64,000 nt of DNA, from NCBI GenBank assembly GCA_026261815.1, contig JAMPIT010000230.1:36292501-36356500 (forward strand), in the 5' to 3' direction. Positions 56,501 to 64,000 of this stretch are shown here, piece after piece (the stretch's first letter is position 1; each line of letters opens with the position of its first letter). The stretch comes from Monarcha castaneiventris obscurior. Lineage: Eukaryota > Chordata > Aves > Passeriformes > Monarchidae. The position numbers were made by a program, and so were the translations under genes. The notes below the pieces were generated by a model, which had not been told where the DNA came from, made no database searches, and was given only the letters and a program-made list of their open reading frames with translations.

Positions 56501-59500
56501 AAGATACTACTGAAATTAATACTTTGCAAGATTACTTATTACAAAGAGAATAGTGATAGATGATTTCTATGTTGTGGGAGCTGTGGGGAGGTGAGGGGCT
56601 AATTTATGACATTGTGAGCTTTTAAAGAATATATTCAAATAATTTTTTTTTTGCCTGTTGAGAATGCTGCCTGTCCTATTTACATTCCTTTTCTTACTGC
56701 CTCGAATTGCTTTCTTTTGTTATAGGAGGCTACTGTACCTACGTTATTGACTGCTGAGGTATCCAAGTGCTAAGTTTGCAGTTTTTGTGAAAGCTGTTTG
56801 GTTCTGATTATATCCAGTTCAATCTGTTCTGTAACTTGGTCTCCTTTCCTATTTACTGTTGTATGCCTTTATTTATAAATATCTTTTTTGTGCTCTTTTT
56901 TTTGTATGCCTGGCTCATAAAATCACAGCCAGAAGTACAAGCTTTATGACTATAAAACAAGTCATGCCTACCTTGTAGACTGTGTCATCTGCTGTGATGT
57001 TGTATTCTATGTATTATCAATTTTACTGTAAGAGGAAAATTAGAGCATGCATTTTCCACATGAAGAAATCAAATGTAATCTAAATGCAAACCACAGGTTT
57101 TATTGCACAGTAATATTTGATAGCACTGCTATTACTAATCCCAGCATGACAAGAAACACAGCATAGTTACGAAGTTCGTGGCACTCATTTTTTAATGGTC
57201 TTTTTTTGGTTAGGAAAGCCACAAAGCCAGGGCAGATAATTTGCCAGTTGTAGTCTCAGACTTGCAGAACTGTTAGTGGAATATTGTAAATTTTTACAAA
57301 TCATTTCAAGTCTGACAGGAATATGTATCCTTTCGAATTTCCATGAAAACATTATTGAGTAGTAAAAATAAAATGAGATAATTAACCATATCCAATAAAT
57401 ACCATGTTATCAGTGCTTTTGCTTCTGTAGGGTACTTTATGGAGAGTTCTAAATTATTTTTTTTTTTATTTACGGTTTTAGGATCTATAATCAAAGAAAT
57501 AAATGATGAATGATTGTGTTACAGTAGAGCGCATCTGCCTCCCCAGGTGGGGAGCACACTGCCACTGGTCTTGTAGGTTATTCAGAACTATTAAGATGAC
57601 AGTGAATGAGCTTCTTTCAGTCAGTTTTGGTCAGCTTTGATAAAAGTGTCGCAACTGACTTTATAATACAGTGGTAACCCAGGAGTATTTTGCAAGTGTG
57701 CAGTTTGGAAGTGTTGGATATTAACTGACACAGGCCAGATGAGAATGAATTGTGCCTTCTTGAGATATGTTAGTTTTTCCATGACAGCTACTGAACATGC
57801 TTTAACTGTGGGTGCAGTCCATAAAGGCCAAGCTGGACTCAGCTGTGATCAAATCAGTTGTAATTAAAAGTGCATTTAGTATGCTTCCCTACATTTTCTT
57901 GTTTGTGCCTGAAGAACACTGGGTGTTTATAGTTGTACTCGTGATGTGGAGTCTCCTTATCCCATTTGCATGTGCTCTGTGTACTTACCAAAGCATACTT
58001 CGGCCTGGGATGGAAACACAGGTGCAAGTAGGACATGGAGTTGCAACTGCAGAGGGACTTTGGAGACTCTTATTGCCAGAAGGGAAATTTGGCTAAAGCC
58101 TGGGGTATGATACCCATTTGCAGATGATGAGTAGTATGGAGTATAAATCCTCAGCAGCTGTTGCAAACTCATGTTATCCTGAAACCAGAACCATAGTCCT
58201 CTCTGATAGGTGGTACTTCCTTAAAGTGAAGGATACTACCTACCACATCATGGATATTGTTGCTTCCATTAGATAAAATTTTCATACAGACCTCTCTTTT
58301 TGAAGCAGGGATCTAAACCAGGTGTGTTGGACACATCTGACCAGGAGAAAGTCAGTGCTGCTACACAGGCAGGCACTTCCTGGGGGCTGGTCCCTGCTCC
58401 ATGGGCATCAGTTCTACAGCTGTTCCTTCAGTATGCACACTGTAACCATGAATGGGAGAGGTCAAGGGAAGAGAGTTTAATGGGAGCAGTGAGGGGTGTG
58501 CCACCATTTGAAGTCTTCCCTTTATATGAATAGGGAATTGCGCTAATCCAGGTTCTGGGGGAAAATGCATGCCCCATATTTGTGATTGGCTAGACTGTAT
58601 GATGATAGTGGCTTCTTGCTTTTCTGTATATAGGAGATTTGTTAGCTGTACTGAGTTTATAATGCCTTTCTATCTAGTTAGGGGTTTTTTTGCCTTTTCA
58701 TTTAATCTGTTACTGTCTGGGCATCCAGTCTTGTTTCTGTTAAGGGATATTAGCAAGATACCTGGAAGGAACTGGCTTGCTTAAGTGATGTATACTGTGA
58801 CTTAAGATAAAATAAATCAAATTCAGAAGTAATATCACCAGTACTTATGAACATGCTCCTTTGATCATATCTGGTTGGTTCAGTGTTATTTACTTTTGGT
58901 GATAATGGTTTGTCTGCTTTATCTCCTCTGCTCTGTCAGTAGCTTTGACTCTGTCCATATTCACTTGTCTCAATTAATAATGCTTTTAGCTCATTGATTT
59001 TATTTTCCAGCTGGCTGAATTTATCTGTCCAACTTTGCATTTGTACAGTTTTCCCAAATCTTCCTTGCAAATGCTCATCCCTTTCTTCTTCTGAAGGAAG
59101 CTAAGAAATGTTAGTTACTTCTGGTGACAGTGTCCAGTTAAAGGAAAAAGAGGTTTTTGAGAGAGTTCAGTTCTATGTCACTAAAACTCTTTCCTCAGGA
59201 GACCTTTATTTTCAAGAAGGCCATGGGTGTGTCTTGCACTTCTGGATTTAGTTACAGCCAGCCTTTAGGTTGTACTGGTCAAGATAAAGTAATGGACCCC
59301 ACTGGAGTATTTTTTGTTAGTTTGTGACATTAGCTTTCTGTGTTAGAGCAGAGAAAACTAAACCACCGTGTGTGTCTGTGTGTGTGCATCCTTTGTTCTG
59401 GGTGTAAGTTAAACCAAGGATCTTAGATCTTCCCAACAGGGCATTGTTATGGTGCCAGAAACCTGGAAATCTGAAATGCTGTGTATGAGGCTGCTGAAAA

Positions 59501-59935
59501 TGTCACTGTGGTAGTATGCAGTCACCCTTTCAGTCATGGCATCTGTCTGAACATATCAGTTCCCCTAAATGTGGATTCATTTTGGAAAAACTAGCTGACT
59601 TTACAACTTGATTTACACACTTACATGCTTGTTTTTGTTGACACCTTCTAAAATACATTCTGCTCATGTAGTCTTACTGGTAGGTGCTTGTGGGACCAAG
59701 TCACTAGTTCCCAAAGAAGTAGTGTACCATATACAGATGCCCTATTTTTAAATGTAATTTAAAATTATTTTTTTATGTATTTTATCCAGAGTTACAGTAG
59801 ATGTTGTACAAGTACCTCAAAACATACTTTTGCAGCCTACATCTCTTTCACAGACACCAGGTTCAACAGCATGGGTTTTCACTTTTTTTAACTGTCTTCT
59901 CTAATTCTCCTCTTCTGCAAAGCCACTTTTTGGAG
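53549..59935. other. Unique noncoding stretch
   Basis: About 6.4 kb with no recognisable gene or repeat. Short T or A runs occur near 54160, 56642 and 57460. The plus-strand open frame 57812-58096 (94 codons) has a hydrophobic middle but no identifiable family or flanking splice pair. Open frames at 55712-56029 (minus) and 58300-58570 (both strands) are unrecognised. Confidence 0.55.
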
Positions 59936-60139
59936 GTTTGGTGTTTTTGGGTTTTTTGTTTTGTTGTGTTGTTGTTGTTGGTTTTGTGTTGTTTTTATTT
60001 GTTTTTGGTTTTTTGGGGGTTTTTTGTTTTGGTTTTTTTTTTCCTTTTTTTCCCCTGCCTTTTTCATACTTTTTTGTTTGTTTTGTTTTTATTTTTCTAC
60101 TTTTCTGTTCCTTTTTTTTTTTTCTTTTCTGTTTTATAG
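59936..60139 (+). repeat. G/T-rich then pyrimidine-rich low-complexity tract
   Basis: From about 59937 to 60065 the plus strand is almost only T and G, with C entering near the end and a single A; it then passes into T/C-rich sequence up to TTTTATAG at 60139. The minus strand is an A/C then A/G tract. Hydrophobic Phe/Leu/Val 'proteins' on the plus strand and Lys-rich ones on the minus strand are artefacts. The right end makes a very strong-looking splice acceptor. Confidence 0.9.
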
Positions 60140-60249
60140 TTCTTTGTATTCTGGGTGTCCTGTGATAAGAAGAGAAGAGTGAATAAATGGAGCAGTACAT
60201 AATGTAATAATATCAATTTTTATTTCAATTCCTGATTAACATTTTGAAG
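60140..60249 (+). other. Candidate noncoding exon (110 bp)
   Basis: The acceptor is the long pyrimidine tract ending 'tcttttctgttttatag' at 60139. The donor is GAAG|GTAAGT with GT at 60250-60251. All frames contain stops. The acceptor may look strong only because it sits at the end of a simple-sequence tract, so confidence is low. Confidence 0.15.
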
Positions 60250-60786
60250 GTAAGTTCAGCAGGCAGTGATTATAATCAACTGAGGATGTCCAGAATACAA
60301 GGGAAAGCAGTACTTGATTACAGCAGTTTACAGTTTTACAGTTAAAAGATATGAAAAAACACAAATAGTCCCTTTGGGAAATGAAATATAATGGAAGTGT
60401 GGTTATTAAAAACTAGATATAATGTACACTAGTTATTACCTATTACGGTAAATCACCACGAGATGCAGGAAACATATCAGATAGATAAAACAGCCTTCTT
60501 GGAATATGTTGTCTTATTTTCCAGTGGATACTTTTTTTATTCTTAGGCACTGAATTGATTTGGGGTGTGGAATTCATTTAGGAGCGTGTGCATTGCCCTT
60601 TTCAGAATGGCTATTGAAATGAAGTTGTTATCTGTGCTGAGCTGTAAGTCATGTTCCCCTGTACCCCCAGGAAAGCCGCTTAGAGGGGCAATCGTGTACA
60701 CCAGGTACTAATAGCTATTAGTTACTTAGGGTTAATGATGTTGCCAGCCTTGAGTATTTCACTTATCTTAAAATGGAAGTGCATGT
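60250..60786. other. Unique noncoding stretch
   Basis: Nothing recognised. Confidence 0.6.
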
Positions 60787-60906
60787 TGATTTCCATTTCA
60801 CAAATGGAAAAAGTGAGTCAGATGGAGTTCAAATGACTTTCCTGAAGTCACTAGCAAATCACTGTCAGATCTGAAGATACAATCCAGCTGCCCGCTCCCC
60901 TGTGCC
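60787..60906 (-). mobile_element. MIR-type SINE, about 120 bp recognisable
   Basis: 'gatttccatttcacaaatgg', 'aaaaagtgagtcagatggag', 'aaatgactttcctgaagtca', 'ctagcaaatcactgtcagat' and 'ctgaagatacaatccagctg' then 'ccgctcccctgtgccc' match, in order, the reverse complement of MIR ('gattcccattttacagatgg', 'ggaaactgaggcacagagag', 'gtgacttgcccaaggtcaca', 'cagcaagtcagtggcagagc'). This is the best-preserved ancient SINE in the window and includes both the core and part of the tRNA-derived head. Confidence 0.75.
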
Positions 60907-61417
60907 CTATGTGGTTATGTACAACTCTGAAGTGCCTGAGTAAGTAATTTTGGTTCATTTATGCCTTTATGCTCATTTGACAAAGATACGAGCAACTTTA
61001 CAGCTTTTCGGGGTCATTCATCTGGCATCTGCCTGTGCCCTCCCTGTCCATCACACACATCCAACACAGCTTGATTGAGTTACTACCACCTGGATCAGTC
61101 GGGGTCTTGCAGTTCTGATATTCTTTCTGTTGTCATGTCCTAAGGATTGCCTGAAAAAATTATTAGAAATTAAAACATTACATTTATTTTGTGGATTAGA
61201 GAGTGAGGTTGGCCTAAGGAGGACATCCAACTTCAGCCAGTGACTTTGTGTAAATCTGTTGTGATTCCAAGCATACAGTGATGCTAACTGAGTCAGCTGT
61301 TATGTCAAGAATTTCTTTGATCTGCTAAATTAATATGGGTTAATTAGATTAATTAAACAGAAGATAACTAGAGATGAAGAAGGAGGTCAAGAAGAAAATT
61401 ATTGGCAGTTGTAGCCT
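60907..61417. other. Unique noncoding stretch
   Basis: Nothing recognised. The sequence next to the LTR is AT-rich with a TTAATTAGATTAATTAA run at about 61340. Confidence 0.6.
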
Positions 61418-62021
61418 TGTGTTGGGTTAGCCTTGGCTAACAGCCAGTTACCCACACGGCTGCTCACTCCTGCACTCTCCCATGAGATGGAGAGAAAATA
61501 GAAGGAAGGTGAGAAGATTTGTGGCTCAAGATAATGACATTTTAATCATGACAGCAAGAGCTGTACACGGAAGCAGAGCAAAAAAGAGTAATTCATTCAC
61601 TGCTTCAAATCAGCAGGCAGACATCCAGCTGCTTCCTGGGAAGCATGGCCTCAGCACACATGGCAGTTGCTTGGGAAGACAAACACCATGACCATGAGCA
61701 TTGCCCCTTTCTCCTCTGTTCCTTGAGCATTCATTGCTGAGCACAACATGATGTGGTCTGCAGTATCCCTTTGGTCAGTGCAGGCTGGCTGTCCCAGCTG
61801 TGCCCCCTCCCAGTCCCATGCCTGCTCCCAGCCTATACACTGGAACAGGATGGTGCAGGGCTGAGGGGGCACAAGGGGAGGTCTTGCTGCTGTGCAAGCC
61901 CTGCTCAGCAATAACAAAAACCTCAGTGGGTTATCAACTCTGTTCCAGCCACAGATCCAAAGCATGGCTATATACTTCCACACAGTGGTATGGACTTCTA
62001 CACCAGCAAGACCAGTACTGC
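61418..62021. mobile_element. Solo-LTR-like element of an avian endogenous retrovirus
   Basis: About 600 bp bounded by TGTGTTGGGTTAGCC at the left and '...accagtactgca' at the right (TG...CA). Internal words match an avian LTR family I know from non-galliform birds: 'cttgggaagacaaacaccat', 'tatccctttggtcagtgcag', 'ctgtcccagctgtgccccct', 'ctgctcagcaataacaaaaa' and 'gttatcaactctgttccag'. No gag, pol or env sequence is next to it, so it is a solo LTR or fragment. No clear target-site duplication was found, so the ends are uncertain by about 20 bp. Orientation and exact family name (TguLTR5-like) cannot be fixed from sequence alone. Open frames inside it (61482-61691, 61651-62031, 61800-62027) are not genes. 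Confidence 0.8.
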
Positions 62022-64000
62022 AACTAAACATTGACCTACAACACTGAAGGGTTGAAAAAGTATTTTAATTCTGAGTAGGTCCAAAACTGGTGCAAGTTCA
62101 TCATTGGTGATCCCTAAAATGGATCTGACTCAGTTTATTTCTCCCAAAAGTTGTTGCAGATCTTGCAAGGTGTTGATTTGCCAGACTATTGAATTTGTCA
62201 GACTATTGAAAAAAAAAGCCACGAAAACCAACCAATTAAAAAACCAAACCTCCCCCAAATTCCCTTTTTTAAGGAGTGAACATCAGCAGGCTAACAATAG
62301 CCATTCATAATACAAAATTGTTGCAGAGAGCATTGGGTAAATTGGACATGAGCAAATTTCCCACAATGAATGGAATTCAGTCTGTGCGTCTTTGGGAGAG
62401 GGTAAGGAAATGGCACTGTCAAAGCCTCTCTGAAACACCATATGCTGTAAGGCCAAAATAACCACAGATCGCTGGAGAGACATTGGGATTACGGAATATG
62501 GGGGGGTTGTGTCAAAGGAGGGTGTATTCATTTCTGAGAAGAGAAGTAAAGGTGAAATTGGTAGAGACATTTTAATTAGCTTATGTGCCAGTATGGTTTT
62601 TGTTTGTATTTTATTAATAACTTGATCCATGACAAGGTTATGGAAAAGCCTGTGTTTGGGCAGCTAGCAAGAGAAAGCAGTGGAAAAAACCCTATAACTT
62701 ATTTCCAGGCACTTACTTAATTAAAATACAAAACAAGCAATATGGTCTCTGGATTTATTTTTCCCATGTAGACTATAAGCAATAAGCTGAGATTGCAGAC
62801 AAAAAAAGGTACACTTGCACCTTTTTATCTGGACCTTTGAGCTGGTTCTTCTCTGAGATGGATGTAATCCAGTCCCAGCTTTAAGATATTAAGAGGCATA
62901 TGTTTGCCTAACCCTGGTGGGAATACCGCCCTCAGGAAGCCCTTGAATCCTAATAGGAATAGTAAGCCTTGAAGTTTGTTGTTTGCCTGTGTGTCTTTTC
63001 AAGTCCCATTGAGGTGAGATGCAGTCTTGGGGACCCCTTATGTGCTATACTCATCTCCTTCCTCACTACCACCTGGAAAAAAAACCCTAGAGTTGTTTCC
63101 TGGTGCTTCTGAAATGTTCTTTTCTGGAGGAGTCATGGTTTGTGACCTTCCCATTTCTGGCTCTGTGAGTTTCCATCTGACTGACCCCTTGAGCTGTGGT
63201 GGTCTCACTGTGCCCAGGTTGCTCACTCTGGATGGTGCCTCAGTGCCAAGTGAGGCTTGCTTCCAGCCCTGCGTGGAATGCTATTCCACCTCTCCTAGTT
63301 AGCATTTTCTGGCTACAAGGGTAAGAGAGGAGCTGCATGAAGAATTTCATGGTCTGCAGCTGGGATTTCTGTCCCTTGAATCTTGGAGGCTGTTAGATGC
63401 AAGTGGAATATAGGTAGCCCTCTGAACTGATCTGGAGGTGTGGAAAACTTAAGGCTGGAAAGTGTATATACATTTTTTTAGTTTCAGTTTTTCTTAGGAT
63501 TCCTTTCTTGAGCTTTTAGAAGGTGCAGTTGCAGGGATTACTTCATTTGGTGTTTACAACCTTGGCTCATACCAGCTTCATACTGGCTGCTTGGGACCAG
63601 AATGAGTTGGCAGCAGCAGGAGCATATGCTCACCCTATGGATCAGCAGTGGCCGTCCCCTCCTGTCTGAGACTCCAGACCCTGGCAGCTCCAATGCATTC
63701 ATGTTTTAGAAGTAGTAAAACTAGTGATAGATGACATATGATGGTTTTAATGGTTGATTTTATAATTAATGAAGTCAAATAAAGTTGTTTTCTCTGGGGT
63801 TTTTTGCTAGCAGGTTTAAAATAAAGCTTAAATTAACAACTAAATTTAAAAATAAATACTACTGTTTGCCCATAATCATCTTTATCACAATGAAATGTAA
63901 AAAGGGTTTCCATCCTGCAAACAAAGCAGAAAACACTTTGGCTTTCCTCAATTTATTGTGACCTGTATTTATAACAGGAGAGAGCTGAACTTCTTCTGAA
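62022..64000. other. Unique noncoding stretch to end of window
   Basis: No gene or repeat recognised. A-rich pieces occur near 62210-62250. Opposing open frames at 62276-62461/62283-62630 and 63027-63302/63038-63226 shadow each other and are not recognised. Confidence 0.6.

Noticed and set aside
57812..58096. 94-codon frame with a hydrophobic segment, considered as a membrane-protein exon
   Set aside because: No family resemblance, no splice-site pair and no conservation evidence.
59801..60200. Overlapping open frames encoding very hydrophobic (plus) or Lys-rich (minus) products
   Set aside because: They are direct translations of a G/T/C low-complexity tract, open because the tract lacks A on the plus strand.
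61482..62031. Open frames within the LTR (up to 126 codons)
   Set aside because: They lie inside LTR sequence on both strands and match no retroviral protein; LTRs of this kind are noncoding.
1..64000. CRISPR arrays, bacterial operons, phage or plasmid functions
   Set aside because: No direct-repeat/spacer arrays, no tightly packed genes and clear avian retroelements throughout.

Overview
This is vertebrate nuclear DNA, almost certainly from a bird. Five CR1 LINE 3' ends of avian type (the shared 'ttggactagatgatc' / 'cccttccaaccc' block leading into an ATTCTATG-type tail) are dispersed in an otherwise repeat-poor, AT-rich, CpG-poor background, together with two more strongly diverged old CR1 copies. 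The window also carries a solo-LTR-like element of a type I associate with non-galliform (neoavian) genomes. There is nothing bacterial or phage-like: no operons, ribosome-binding sites, CRISPR array, rRNA or tRNA.

No protein-coding gene can be supported. The open reading frames are short, overlap on both strands, match no family I recognise, and often fall inside low-complexity DNA or CR1 tails. The window is best read as a gene desert or as intron sequence of a very large gene.

Layout. 1-5 kb: unique noncoding DNA with a pyrimidine tract and a G-run cluster. 5-10 kb: an old CR1 on the minus strand, a C-tract, a GC-rich patch with a perfect hairpin, and two weak ancient-repeat candidates. 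10-19 kb: unique DNA, an alternating purine-pyrimidine tract abutting a plus-strand CR1, then a (TA)24 microsatellite. 20-25.4 kb: blocks with the look of conserved noncoding elements (A/T-rich homeodomain, PBX/HOX and POU-type words), plus one exon-like segment. 25.5-32 kb: ancient amniote repeat remnants, a CpG-rich patch and two exon-like segments. 32-41.4 kb: a CR1 tip, a tandem duplication with a hairpin, a purine-rich stretch, a probable LTR scar, and two CR1 copies in inverted orientation. 41-52 kb: mostly unique DNA with ancient MIR/CR1 remnants, an A23 run, an exon-like segment with consensus splice sites, and an AT/AC microsatellite cluster. 52-64 kb: unique DNA, a striking 200-bp G/T then pyrimidine tract, a minus-strand MIR remnant and the LTR.

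No previously undescribed system is demonstrated. The most checkable leads are several plus-strand segments bounded by strong splice signals (possible noncoding transcript or microexons), the CNE-like block at 23.3-25.3 kb, the inverted CR1 pair near 40.5-41.3 kb, and the survival of several recognisable ancient amniote repeats, which is compatible with exaptation. All repeat identifications are from memory of consensus sequences; none was checked by a database search.
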